A DNA stretch of 15,349 bases from Bacilli bacterium (GTDB lineage: Bacteria > Bacillota_I > Bacilli_A > RF39 > UBA660): positions 1 to 15,349 of the forward strand of contig JAGAHP010000031.1 in NCBI GenBank assembly GCA_017627015.1, read 5' to 3'. Shown piece by piece: positions 6,183 to 14,381 of this stretch (position 1 is the stretch's first letter; every line of letters starts with the position of its first letter). The notes beneath the pieces are model-generated. The model saw nothing but the letters and a program-made list of their open reading frames with translations. It had not been told where the DNA came from and did no database searches. Made by a program: the position numbers and the translations under genes.

Positions 6183-7106
6183 ATGTTAGAAAAATACATA
6201 GAAGAACAACCAATAGTTACAAAATTGTTATTAAATAGTTTTGAGAATAATAAACTAGTTCAAGCTTATCTATTTGTATCAAATGATAAGTCTTTTTTGC
6301 TGGATTATGCACTTGCTTTTTCAAAAAAGTTAATAACAGAAAACTATGATGAAAAAATATGTAATATGATAGATAATAATAACTATCCTGAACTAAAAAT
6401 AATTGAACCAACAAATAATATTATAAAGAAAGAACAATTATTAGATTTACAACAATCTTTTCAAGTAAAACCTACTTTAGGAGATAAACTAGTTTACATA
6501 ATATGTGGTGCGGATAAACTTCACGTGTCTTCGGCAAACACTATTTTAAAATTTTTAGAGGAGCCAAGTGAAAATATAGTCGCAATATTATTAACAGATA
6601 ATCTTAATAAGGTATTACCTACAATTAAATCAAGATGTCAAAATTTGATATTTAAAAATAAAAAAGAAGAGGAACTTAATAAATTAGATATTTTATTAAA
6701 TGAATATAAATCTAAGGTATATGATAAAGAGGATTATGTTGAGCAATTCAATAATTTAAAAGAAAATATGGTTAGTTTTATAAAACAAATAGAAAAACTT
6801 AAAATAAAAGAATTTATTCATTTCAAGGATTCAATATTTGATATTTATAAAACTAAGGATGAAATAAATATATTGTTTGACTTTATGTTATATTTCTATT
6901 ATGATATGTTAAACTTTATGATTTCTAGAAAAGTTATATATATGAATGATTATTTAGAAGACATGAAGAAAATTGCAGAAATAAGTGATATAGATAAAAT
7001 ACAAAGAAAATTACAACTTATAGAAAATACAAAAATAAAACTGGAAACAAATATGAATTTAAAACTTTTAATGGATGAATTCATAATTAAGTTTAGTGAG
7101 GTGTAA
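6183..7106 (+). CDS. holB: DNA polymerase III subunit delta'
   Basis: Delta' is the non-ATPase stator subunit of the clamp loader and works with the DnaX product. The 307 residues show an AAA-like fold with a degenerate P-loop (FVSNDKSFLLDYALAF, about 32-47), KLVYIICGADKL in place of Walker B, EEPSENIVAILLTD, and the SRC motif in IKSRCQN. The zinc module found in many delta' proteins is almost gone: a single Cys remains in KICNMIDNNNYPELKII. The RBS AGAGG (6173-6177) precedes ATG 6183, 12 bases after bofA. In B. subtilis tmk, yaaQ and yaaR intervene between bofA and holB; here they are absent. The C-terminal third is poorly conserved, as usual. Confidence 0.9.
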   Translation: MLEKYIEEQPIVTKLLLNSFENNKLVQAYLFVSNDKSFLLDYALAFSKKLITENYDEKICNMIDNNNYPELKIIEPTNNIIKKEQLLDLQQSFQVKPTLGDKLVYIICGADKLHVSSANTILKFLEEPSENIVAILLTDNLNKVLPTIKSRCQNLIFKNKKEEELNKLDILLNEYKSKVYDKEDYVEQFNNLKENMVSFIKQIEKLKIKEFIHFKDSIFDIYKTKDEINILFDFMLYFYYDMLNFMISRKVIYMNDYLEDMKKIAEISDIDKIQRKLQLIENTKIKLETNMNLKLLMDEFIIKFSEV

Positions 7107-7108
7107 TT

Positions 7109-7903
7109 ATGGAAGAAATAAAAGTAGTGGGAGTAACATTTACTAAGTTTGGTAGAAAATATTATTTTTTAACAAATGATCTTAATTTAAGAGAAGGTCT
7201 AACTGTTATAGTAGAAACAGAAAGAGGACTTCAATTTGGTTATATTGTAGAATTAACAACTATTCAAAGAAAAAAGAACTCTGAAACAATGAAACCAGTA
7301 GTAAGAATAAGTACTAAAAAAGATTATAACCAACATAAAAATAATGTAAAAGATGCTAAACAGGCATTTGAAAAATGCAAGGAACTAATAGAAAAAAATG
7401 GTTTAGATATGAAACTAATTGATGCTTCTTATAATTTTGAAAGAAATCAATTATATTTCACATATATATCAAATGATAGAGTAGATTTTAGAGAACTTGC
7501 TAAACAACTTGCGGCTATTTATAAAGTTAGAATTGAACTAAGACAAATAGGTCCAAGAGATAAAGCTAAGGAAGTTGGTGGTTTAGGACCATGTGGAAGA
7601 CCACTTTGTTGTTCTAAATTCTTATATTCATTTAATAATATAACTATAAATATGGCTAAAAACCAAAATCTATCATTAAATCCAACTAAAATAAATGGTG
7701 CTTGTAATAGATTGTTATGCTGTCTTGAATATGAAGATGATACATATTCAGAAGAAAAGAAGAATTATCCTTCAATAGGTCAAATAATAGAAAAAGATGG
7801 AAAGAAAGGTAAAGTAATATCTGTAGATATTTTTAGACATTCCTATAAAATAGAAACTAAAGATAAAGATATTATAGAAATATTCCAAGATGAAAGTAAT
7901 TAA
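7109..7903 (+). CDS. ricT: PSP1-domain protein RicT (YaaT)
   Basis: In B. subtilis RicT joins RicA and RicF in the Y-complex, which carries Fe-S clusters, stimulates Spo0A phosphorelay flow and helps RNase Y mature polycistronic mRNAs. The 264-residue protein has the PSP1 core. It keeps the two cysteine-rich motifs: GPCGRPLCC (Cys162, 167, 168) and GACNRLLCCLEYE (Cys199, 204, 205), plus the RIELRQIGPRDKAK segment. A strong GAGGTG (7098-7103) lies in the end of holB and the start is 2 bases past its stop. The holB-ricT pairing is the B. subtilis order. The role in mRNA maturation is the likelier one if this organism lacks sporulation. Confidence 0.93.
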   Translation: MEEIKVVGVTFTKFGRKYYFLTNDLNLREGLTVIVETERGLQFGYIVELTTIQRKKNSETMKPVVRISTKKDYNQHKNNVKDAKQAFEKCKELIEKNGLDMKLIDASYNFERNQLYFTYISNDRVDFRELAKQLAAIYKVRIELRQIGPRDKAKEVGGLGPCGRPLCCSKFLYSFNNITINMAKNQNLSLNPTKINGACNRLLCCLEYEDDTYSEEKKNYPSIGQIIEKDGKKGKVISVDIFRHSYKIETKDKDIIEIFQDESN

Positions 7904-8609
7904 TGATTTATTAGGTTTTAATATGAAAATAGTACAAGATACAGATTATTTTAATTTTTCACTAGATTCTATTCTTTTATATAATTTTCTTAATCTAAAA
8001 CCTAATATGAAAGTAATTGATATTTGTTCAGGTAATTGTCCTATTCCTATGCTTATTTCTACTAAAGTTAATAACAAGATTTATGCTGTGGAAATCCAAA
8101 AAGAAGTATATGAACTAGGTAAAGAATCTATAGATATTAATAATTTGCAAGATAAAATTGAATTATTAAATATGGATGCGAAAGATTTAACAAAAAGGTT
8201 CGAAACTGATACATTTGATCTTATTACATGTAATCCGCCATATTTTAAAGTTAATGAAGAAACAAAAAAGAATGATAATAAGATTAAATCTATCGCAAGA
8301 CATGAAATAGAAATAACATTAGAAGATATTATTAAATTATCTAGAAAACTATTAAAAAATAATGGTAGTTTAGTTTTAGTTCATAGACCTGAAAGATTAT
8401 CAGAAATAATTATATTAATGGAAAAATATAATCTATCTCCAAAAAGAATACAGTTTATTTATCCAAAAGAAAATACTGAAAGTAATATGATAATAATTGA
8501 AGGTACAAAAAACGGTAATAATGCATTAAAAGTATTAGAGCCATTAATAATTCATGAAGAAAATGGAGATTATAGAAAAGAAATAGAAAATATATTTAAG
8601 GGGTGTTAA
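7890..8609 (+). CDS. yabB: tRNA1(Val) adenine-N6 methyltransferase-like protein (YabB/TrmN6 family)
   Basis: This is an SAM-dependent methyltransferase of the TrmN6/YabB family; the E. coli member methylates A37 of tRNA-Val, while the substrate here is inferred from family only. In 239 residues it shows the N-terminal NDLLGFNMKIVQ / FSLDSILL signature, SAM motif I VIDICSGNCPIPML (43-56), the acidic AVEIQ loop, and catalytic motif IV CNPPYFK typical of N6-adenine methylation. The start at 7890 overlaps ricT by 14 bases without a clear RBS, suggesting translational coupling. ATG 7923 has a weak TAGG but would cut the conserved N-terminus. yabA and yazA, which flank yabB in B. subtilis, are missing. 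Confidence 0.88.
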   Translation: MKVINDLLGFNMKIVQDTDYFNFSLDSILLYNFLNLKPNMKVIDICSGNCPIPMLISTKVNNKIYAVEIQKEVYELGKESIDINNLQDKIELLNMDAKDLTKRFETDTFDLITCNPPYFKVNEETKKNDNKIKSIARHEIEITLEDIIKLSRKLLKNNGSLVLVHRPERLSEIIILMEKYNLSPKRIQFIYPKENTESNMIIIEGTKNGNNALKVLEPLIIHEENGDYRKEIENIFKGC

Positions 8610-8610
8610 T

Positions 8611-9450
8611 ATGAGTCAAAAAAGTTATGATGGAAAACCAACACTATATTTAGTCCCAACTCCTATAGGTAATTTAGGAGATATGACTTATAGAGGTGTT
8701 GAAACTTTAAAAAATTCAGAAGTTATATTTTCTGAAGATACAAGAGAATCTAAAAAGTTATTAGATTACTTTGATATAAAAAAGAAGTTAATTCCATGTC
8801 ATAAATTTAATGAAGATGAAGTATATTTAAAAGTACTAGATTATTTAAATCAAGGTTTTGATGTTTCTATAATAACAGATAGAGGTACTCCATCAATAAG
8901 TGATCCAGGATATGTATCAGTATTTAAAGTAATAAATTCTGGATTTAATGTAGTATGTTTACCTGGTGCGACTGCATTTACTCCCGCAATTGTTAATAGC
9001 GGTCTAAATCCTAATCATTTCTTATTTTATGGATTTTTAAATAGTAAAAGGAGTGCTAAGAAGAAAGAGTTAGAGGAATTAAAACTATTAAAATATACTA
9101 TAATATTTTATGAATCACCATTTAGAGTAAAAGAAACATTAGAATTAATTAAAGAAATATTTGGTAATAGAAACATAAGTATTTCAAGAGAAATAAGCAA
9201 AAAACATGAAGAAATATATAGAGGAACAGTAGAGAGCGTTATAGAAGAACTCCCTGATCCTAAAGGAGAATTTGTAATAGTTGTTGAAGAAAACAAAACA
9301 GATGAAAATTATGATGACATTGATGTAATTGATCACATAAAATTACTTGTGGAAAAAGGTATTATAGACAAAGACGCAATTAAAGAAGTAGCGAAACTTC
9401 ATAATATGCCAAAGAATGAAGTATACAAGATGTACTTGGAGGTGAAATAA
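8611..9450 (+). CDS. rsmI: 16S rRNA (cytidine-1402-2'-O)-methyltransferase RsmI
   Basis: RsmI 2'-O-methylates C1402 in the ribosomal P site, where RsmH adds the N4 methyl. The 279-residue protein belongs to the tetrapyrrole-methylase fold. It shows LYLVPTPIGNLGDMTYRG near the N-terminus, SEDTRESKKLL, ITDRGTPSISDPG with the SAM-binding loop, CLPGATAFTPAIVNSGL, FYGFLN and FYESPFRVKETL, all close to family consensus. The start is one base past yabB with a GGGGTG RBS. It ends in a one-base overlap with pth, whose strong RBS lies inside the rsmI tail. Confidence 0.96.
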   Translation: MSQKSYDGKPTLYLVPTPIGNLGDMTYRGVETLKNSEVIFSEDTRESKKLLDYFDIKKKLIPCHKFNEDEVYLKVLDYLNQGFDVSIITDRGTPSISDPGYVSVFKVINSGFNVVCLPGATAFTPAIVNSGLNPNHFLFYGFLNSKRSAKKKELEELKLLKYTIIFYESPFRVKETLELIKEIFGNRNISISREISKKHEEIYRGTVESVIEELPDPKGEFVIVVEENKTDENYDDIDVIDHIKLLVEKGIIDKDAIKEVAKLHNMPKNEVYKMYLEVK

Positions 9451-10010
9451 TGAGACTTATTGTAGGACTAGGAAATCCTGGAAAAGAATATGAGAATACA
9501 AGACATAATATTGGTTTTAATGTATTAAATAGATATTTAGAAAAGAATAATTTAAAACTTGATAAAGATAAGTTTAATGGATTATTTACTAAAACTAGTA
9601 TTAATGATGAAGATGTAATATTACTTGAACCTCAAACATTTATGAATTTAAGCGGGGATTCAGTTAGAAAAGTAATGGATTTTTATAAAATAAATGTAGA
9701 TGATATATTGGTAATCCAAGATGATCTAGATATGGAAGTAGGTAAGATTAAATTAAAAGAAAAATCTAGTTCTGGTGGTCATAATGGAATTAAAGATATA
9801 GAACAAAAATTAGGTACAAATAATTTTAAAAGATTAAAAGTAGGTATATCTAATGATAAAAATAGAGATACTAAAGATTATGTATTAGGTAAATTTTCTA
9901 AAGAAGATAAAGAAATACTTGATAAATCTTATGATATTTGTTTAAATATCATAGATGATTTTTTCAAGATGAATTTTGATTTATTGATGGGAAAATATAA
10001 TAAGAGATGA
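9450..10010 (+). CDS. pth: Peptidyl-tRNA hydrolase
   Basis: Pth cleaves the ester bond of peptidyl-tRNAs released prematurely from ribosomes and recycles tRNA. The 186 residues are full length. Catalytic and substrate residues are present: Asn9 (GLGNPG), His19 (NTRHNIGF), Asn66 (FMNLSG), Asp91 (QDDLD) and the GGHNGIKD motif near 110. The usual His before the catalytic Asp (HDELD) is Gln here. TGGAGGTGA (9437-9445) is the strongest RBS seen in the window, and TAATG joins rsmI to pth. In B. subtilis pth (spoVC) is likewise just upstream of mfd, with one small gene between; here mfd follows after 4 bases. Confidence 0.97.
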   Translation: MRLIVGLGNPGKEYENTRHNIGFNVLNRYLEKNNLKLDKDKFNGLFTKTSINDEDVILLEPQTFMNLSGDSVRKVMDFYKINVDDILVIQDDLDMEVGKIKLKEKSSSGGHNGIKDIEQKLGTNNFKRLKVGISNDKNRDTKDYVLGKFSKEDKEILDKSYDICLNIIDDFFKMNFDLLMGKYNKR

Positions 10011-10014
10011 TTTT

Positions 10015-13000
10015 ATGTTTGATAAGATATTAGAAATTGAAAAATTTAATAATATAGGTATAACAGGATTAACTAATGAGTTAATCTCTTTTTCAGTGTC
10101 TAATATCTATAAAAAAACTAATAGAGATATATTAGTTGTTACTAATTCTTTATATGAAGCAAATGTTATTTATCAATCATTATCTAAGTTAAATGATAAT
10201 TGTTATTTATTTCCTATGGATGATTTTTTAACAAGTGAAGCTTTGGCTATTTCGCCTGATTTATTATCTATAAGATTAAATACTTTAAATGAATTATCCA
10301 CAGGTAAAGGCAATATAGTTATTACTAATTTAATGGGATTACTTAGATATTTACCAAGTAAAATACTTTGGAAAGATAGTATTATTTCTCTTAAAAAAGG
10401 AGATTCAGTTAACAAAGATGAACTTGTATCTAAATTAATGTCTTTAGGATATAATCCAGAGACTACCGTTACAAATACTGGAGAAATCGCATCTAGGGGA
10501 TTTGTACTAGATATATTTCCTATAAAAGAAGATAATCCTATAAGAATAGAGTTTTGGGGAGATGAAATAGATTCTATTAGATATTTTGATCCAAGTACTC
10601 AAAGATCTGATAAAGAAATAAAAGAGATTAATATTAATACATATTCAGAATTTATTAATGAAAAAGGTATAGAAATAGAAGAAAAACAAAAGTATTTACC
10701 TCTTGTTACTAAAGAAGTATATTCTATTTTTGATTATTTAGATAATCCTATTACTATTATTAAAGACTATAATCAGTTAAATAATTCATATGTTTCATTA
10801 AGAAAAGAAATATTTGATTATGATCAAGCATTAGATGAAAGATGTAAGACAAATTATATGTTTAATCTAGAAGATATTAAATTTAAAGATACTGTTTATC
10901 TTTTAACTGTGGATAATTTACTATCAGGTATTAAGTTAGATAAGATATATAATTTAGGTGCGAAAAATATAGAGAATTTTAAATCGAATGTTAATGCTAT
11001 TAATGAATATATCAAAACATCTTTATTTAAAAAGAAAACTATAATTATTTGTTTAAATAGTAATAAGAAAATAGAAAATGTACAAAAATTCTTAGAAATT
11101 GATTCAAGAGTAACAGACATAAATCATATTTATGAAAATGAATTAAATATAATTAAAGAAGATTATGATGAAGGTTTTGAGATTGGTAAATATATATTTA
11201 TCACTGAAAATGAATTATTTGGTCAAAAGATAAAGAATGTTAATTATAAGAATAAATATAAAGCAGGTTCTAAGATAAAAGACCTTAATAATTTAACAGT
11301 AGGAGATTATGTAGTTCATATTAATCATGGTATTGGTGTTTATAATGGTCTTAAAACCCTTACTAAAAATGGTAATAAGAAAGATTATTTAGAGATTAGT
11401 TATCAAGGAAAAGATAAATTATTTATTCCTGTGGAAAAGATAGATTTAATTAGTAAGTATTCAGGTAAAGAAGGTCTTGCGCCTAAATTAAATAAACTAA
11501 GTGGTACTGAATGGCAAAAGACTAAACTTAGAATTAAAAATAAAGTAAAAGATATAGCGGATAAATTAATTAAGATCTCTGCTGAAAGAAGTATGCAAAA
11601 AGGATTTGCCTTTAAAAAAGATGATGATCTACAAAGAGAATTTGATGCAGAATTTACTTATGATTTAACAAAAGATCAATATATTGCAATAGAAAAGATA
11701 AAAAAAGCTATGGAATCAGAAGTTCCAATGGATATGCTTTTATGTGGAGATGTTGGTTATGGTAAGACAGAAGTAGCTTTTAGAGCAATATTTAAAGCAA
11801 TCGCATCAGGTAAACAAGTTGCGTATCTTTGTCCTACAACTATTCTTTCTAATCAACAATATGTTAATGCATTAGAAAGGTTTAAGAGTTTTGGTATAGA
11901 AATTGCTTTATTAAATAGATATACTTCACAACGAAGAGTAAAAGAAATATATCAAAAATTAGAAGAAGGTAAAATAGATTTTGTTATAGGTACTCATAAA
12001 TTATTAAATGTTAATATAAAGTTTAAAGATTTAGGATTGCTTGTTATAGATGAGGAACAAAGATTTGGTGTTACTCATAAAGAAAGAATAAAAGAATATA
12101 AAGCTAGTGTTGATGTACTAACTCTTAGTGCAACACCAATACCTAGAACTCTTCAAATGTCACTTGTAGGTATTAGAGATTTAGCGTTAATAGAAACACC
12201 ACCAGCATCTCGTTACCCAGTTCAGACTTATGTTGTTGAAGAAAGTAATGCTCTTATGAAAGACGCTATATATAAAGAAATGTCTCGAAATGGGCAAGTA
12301 TTTATACTATATAACAGAGTAGAACATATTGAAGAAAAGAGAATGGAACTTCAAAAATTAATACCAGAAGCAGATATTAGAATTGCGCATGGTCAAATGT
12401 CTAAAGAAGAACTTGAAGACACTATGAATAGTTTTATTAATAATGAATTTAATATATTATTATGTACTACTATTATAGAAACAGGTATTGATATACCTAA
12501 TGTTAATACCTTAATAATATACGATGCGGATAGATTTGGTTTATCACAGCTTTATCAAATAAGAGGTAGAGTAGGAAGAAGTAATAAGATTGCGTATGCA
12601 TATTTAATGTATGGTAAAACAAAAGTATTAAATGAAACTGCGGTTAAAAGACTTAATGCAATCAAAGAATTTACAGAACTTGGAAGTGGTTTTAGTATTG
12701 CTATGAGAGATTTATCTATAAGAGGCGCAGGAGATATACTAGGTTCAGAACAAGCTGGATTCATTGATTCAGTAGGTTATGATCTATATGTTAAGATTCT
12801 TAATGATGAAGTTGCGAGATTAAAAGGATTAGAAATAAAGGAAGAAGTAATAGAAAATGAAAAACCATTAATAGAAGTATCTACTCATATTTCTAATAAT
12901 TACGTTAATAATGATTCATTAAAGATTGAAATACATAAAATCATTAATAAGATTGATTCTAAAGAAAAGATTGAGGAAGTAAAATCTGAACTTGAAGATA

Positions 13001-13311
13001 GATTTGGTAAGTTAAAAGATGATGTAATTGTTTATATGTATAGTGAATGGTTTGAAAAACAAGCTAAATCACTTAATATTAATGATGTTACACAAAATAA
13101 TTTATACGTAGAATTATCTATAAATAAAGATATAGTAGATAAACTAGATATATCAGATTTATTTGTTTATGCATCAAAATTAACTGATAAATTTAGATTT
13201 AATTATAAAAATGATAGATTATTTATAAAACTATTATTAAGTGGGCTAGATAAACACTTTATATATTACTTTACTGATTTATTAGATTTTATAAATAAAG
13301 AGATAGTATAA
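10015..13311 (+). CDS. mfd: Transcription-repair coupling factor Mfd
   Basis: Mfd is the DNA translocase that dislodges stalled RNA polymerase and recruits UvrA. At 1098 residues it is slightly shorter than the B. subtilis protein. The order is UvrB-like N-terminus, then the CarD-like RNA-polymerase interaction domain beginning LTVGDYVVHINHGIGVYNG (about 428). The RecG-like motor follows: Walker A GDVGYGKTE (about 577-585), DEEQ box (about 679-682), SATPIPRT, and QLYQIRGRVGRS (motif VI). The translocation motif region follows with MRDLSIRGAGDILGSEQAG, then a diverged C-terminal UvrA-masking domain. The RBS is weak (AAGAGATGA at the end of pth). The terminator stem overlaps the last codons and stop. 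It appears to be the last gene of the dnaX operon. Confidence 0.98.
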   Translation: MFDKILEIEKFNNIGITGLTNELISFSVSNIYKKTNRDILVVTNSLYEANVIYQSLSKLNDNCYLFPMDDFLTSEALAISPDLLSIRLNTLNELSTGKGNIVITNLMGLLRYLPSKILWKDSIISLKKGDSVNKDELVSKLMSLGYNPETTVTNTGEIASRGFVLDIFPIKEDNPIRIEFWGDEIDSIRYFDPSTQRSDKEIKEININTYSEFINEKGIEIEEKQKYLPLVTKEVYSIFDYLDNPITIIKDYNQLNNSYVSLRKEIFDYDQALDERCKTNYMFNLEDIKFKDTVYLLTVDNLLSGIKLDKIYNLGAKNIENFKSNVNAINEYIKTSLFKKKTIIICLNSNKKIENVQKFLEIDSRVTDINHIYENELNIIKEDYDEGFEIGKYIFITENELFGQKIKNVNYKNKYKAGSKIKDLNNLTVGDYVVHINHGIGVYNGLKTLTKNGNKKDYLEISYQGKDKLFIPVEKIDLISKYSGKEGLAPKLNKLSGTEWQKTKLRIKNKVKDIADKLIKISAERSMQKGFAFKKDDDLQREFDAEFTYDLTKDQYIAIEKIKKAMESEVPMDMLLCGDVGYGKTEVAFRAIFKAIASGKQVAYLCPTTILSNQQYVNALERFKSFGIEIALLNRYTSQRRVKEIYQKLEEGKIDFVIGTHKLLNVNIKFKDLGLLVIDEEQRFGVTHKERIKEYKASVDVLTLSATPIPRTLQMSLVGIRDLALIETPPASRYPVQTYVVEESNALMKDAIYKEMSRNGQVFILYNRVEHIEEKRMELQKLIPEADIRIAHGQMSKEELEDTMNSFINNEFNILLCTTIIETGIDIPNVNTLIIYDADRFGLSQLYQIRGRVGRSNKIAYAYLMYGKTKVLNETAVKRLNAIKEFTELGSGFSIAMRDLSIRGAGDILGSEQAGFIDSVGYDLYVKILNDEVARLKGLEIKEEVIENEKPLIEVSTHISNNYVNNDSLKIEIHKIINKIDSKEKIEEVKSELEDRFGKLKDDVIVYMYSEWFEKQAKSLNINDVTQNNLYVELSINKDIVDKLDISDLFVYASKLTDKFRFNYKNDRLFIKLLLSGLDKHFIYYFTDLLDFINKEIV

Positions 13312-13326
13312 TTACTATCTTTTTTT
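13301..13326 (+). terminator. Intrinsic terminator overlapping the mfd stop
   Basis: AGATAGTA (13301-13308), loop TAAT (13309-13312) and TACTATCT (13313-13320) form an 8-bp stem followed by a run of Ts to 13326. The loop begins with the mfd TAA stop. The stem has only two G-C pairs, so termination may be partial, which would allow some read-through into spoVT. Confidence 0.7.
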
Positions 13327-13350
13327 CCACAATAAAAACAGGTGAAGTAA

Positions 13351-13836
13351 ATGAATTTTATTAAAAGAATTGATGATTTAGGAAGGATAGTTATACCAAA
13401 AGAAGTAAGAAGATTCTTAGATATTCAAAATAATGAAAACATGGAGATAAGTATAAATAATAATGAAATAGTATTAAAAAAGTATAATTTTTTAAATAAA
13501 CTTGAAAAAAATCTTATAAAACTATGTAATTTAGTACAGAATATAAGTAATAAAATAATAGTTGTTACTGATAGAGATAAAGTTATTTATTCAACTATAG
13601 AATCAATTATAAATAAAGAAATAAGTAATAAATTAAAGGACAATATAATTAATCAAAAAGAATTAGATTTGAATATACATATAACAGATGAATATAAAAT
13701 AGAATCAAATTTTATATATAAACCTTTAATAATTGAAAGTAATCAAGTAGGACTAATTATTCTTATAGGTGAAGATATAAATGAGAAAGATGAATTACTC
13801 TTAGAAATTGTTTCAAAATATATAAATACTATATAA
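13351..13836 (+). CDS. spoVT: SpoVT/AbrB-type transcriptional regulator
   Basis: It has an AbrB swapped-hairpin DNA-binding domain at the N-terminus (RIDDLGRIVIPKEVRRFL, about 6-23, through about 45) followed by a GAF-like sensor domain (about 50-161) with VVTDRDKVIYS and PLIIESNQVGLIILIGED. This two-domain layout is that of SpoVT, the forespore regulator of B. subtilis, rather than the short AbrB. It is 161 residues against about 178. In B. subtilis spoVT likewise follows mfd. The RBS AGGTGA (13340-13345) precedes ATG 13351 by 5 bases. No clear promoter lies in the 24 bases after the mfd terminator, so expression may rely on read-through or a promoter inside mfd. The regulon in this organism is unknown. 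Confidence 0.88.
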   Translation: MNFIKRIDDLGRIVIPKEVRRFLDIQNNENMEISINNNEIVLKKYNFLNKLEKNLIKLCNLVQNISNKIIVVTDRDKVIYSTIESIINKEISNKLKDNIINQKELDLNIHITDEYKIESNFIYKPLIIESNQVGLIILIGEDINEKDELLLEIVSKYINTI

Positions 13837-13840
13837 AATA

Positions 13841-13849
13841 TGGTATAAT
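13841..13849 (+). promoter_or_regulatory. Extended -10 promoter of dut
   Basis: TGGTATAAT lies 4 bases after the spoVT stop, identical to the dnaX box and without a matching -35. The predicted start near 13856 gives a leader of about 20 bases that contains the RBS AGGAG (13864-13868) and ends at ATG 13876. This also argues against the upstream in-frame ATG at 13855 as the start of dut. Confidence 0.75.
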
Positions 13850-13875
13850 TATATATGAATGATAGGAGTAATAAT

Positions 13876-14346
13876 ATGAGAAAATTTGAAAAAATTAGTG
13901 AAAAAGAATATGAAAAGGTTTTAAAAGATAAATGTAGTTATTCTGATATAGAATTACCAGTTAGATCAACTAAACATTCTGCAGGATATGATTTTATAAG
14001 TCCATTTTCATTTGAATTACAACCTGGTGAAATAATTAAAGTACCATCAGGTATAAAAGCAGATATGAATGGTGATGAATATTTAGCTATATTAGTTAGA
14101 AGTAGTATGGGATTTAAATATAATGTGAGATTATGTAATCAAGTAGGTATAGTAGATTCTGATTACTATAATAATCCTGATAATGAAGGACATATATTTG
14201 TAGCTTTAAAAAATGAAGGAGATAAAGTATTTAAAGTTGAAAAAGGTGATAGATACGCTCAAGGAATTTTTCAAAAGTACTTACTAACTGACGATGATGA
14301 TGCTGATGGTGAAAGAACAGGTGGATTTGGTTCTACTAATAAATAA
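13876..14346 (+). CDS. dut: dUTP diphosphatase (trimeric dUTPase)
   Basis: It hydrolyses dUTP to dUMP and pyrophosphate, keeping uracil out of DNA and supplying dUMP to thymidylate synthase. The 156 residues carry the five dUTPase motifs: AGYDF (36-40), RSSMG (75-79), GIVDSDY (91-97, with the catalytic Asp), KGDRYAQGIFQK (about 123) and RTGGFGST near the C-terminus. After motif III there is a YNNPDNEGHIF stretch, and LLTDDDDADGERTGG before motif V. Both are features I associate with Lactobacillales and prophage dUTPases, so an ancient transfer is possible. ATG 13876 is chosen over 13855 because AGGAG lies 7 bases upstream and 13855 is at the expected transcription start. A terminator follows directly. 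Confidence 0.93.
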   Translation: MRKFEKISEKEYEKVLKDKCSYSDIELPVRSTKHSAGYDFISPFSFELQPGEIIKVPSGIKADMNGDEYLAILVRSSMGFKYNVRLCNQVGIVDSDYYNNPDNEGHIFVALKNEGDKVFKVEKGDRYAQGIFQKYLLTDDDDADGERTGGFGSTNK

Positions 14347-14348
14347 TT

Positions 14349-14381
14349 AAAAGATTATACTAATTATGGTATAATCTTTTT
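14349..14381 (+). terminator. dut terminator
   Basis: A 12-bp perfect stem (14349-14360 with 14369-14380), an 8-base loop and a T-tract (14377-14381) start 2 bases after the dut stop. The 3' arm overlaps the tatD extended -10 box. The lower part of the stem is A-T only. Confidence 0.72.
14367..14375 (+). promoter_or_regulatory. Extended -10 promoter of tatD, inside the dut terminator
   Basis: TGGTATAAT, the same nine bases found before dnaX and dut, starts in the loop and runs into the 3' arm of the dut hairpin. The predicted start near 14382 coincides with the end of the terminator T-tract and with the first base of the tatD RBS AGGTGAAG (14383-14389 region). Confidence 0.6.

Noticed and set aside
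6517..6532. CACGTG core in holB resembling a sixth parS
   Set aside because: Only the central hexamer plus a flanking base match; the outer arms (TGTTT / AAACA) are absent, so it is a chance match within coding sequence.
10294..10302. Perfect DnaA box TTATCCACA inside mfd
   Set aside because: It is a single copy in coding sequence with no neighbouring boxes or unwinding element; one such 9-mer in 15 kb on two strands is not far from chance. It does not support an origin here.
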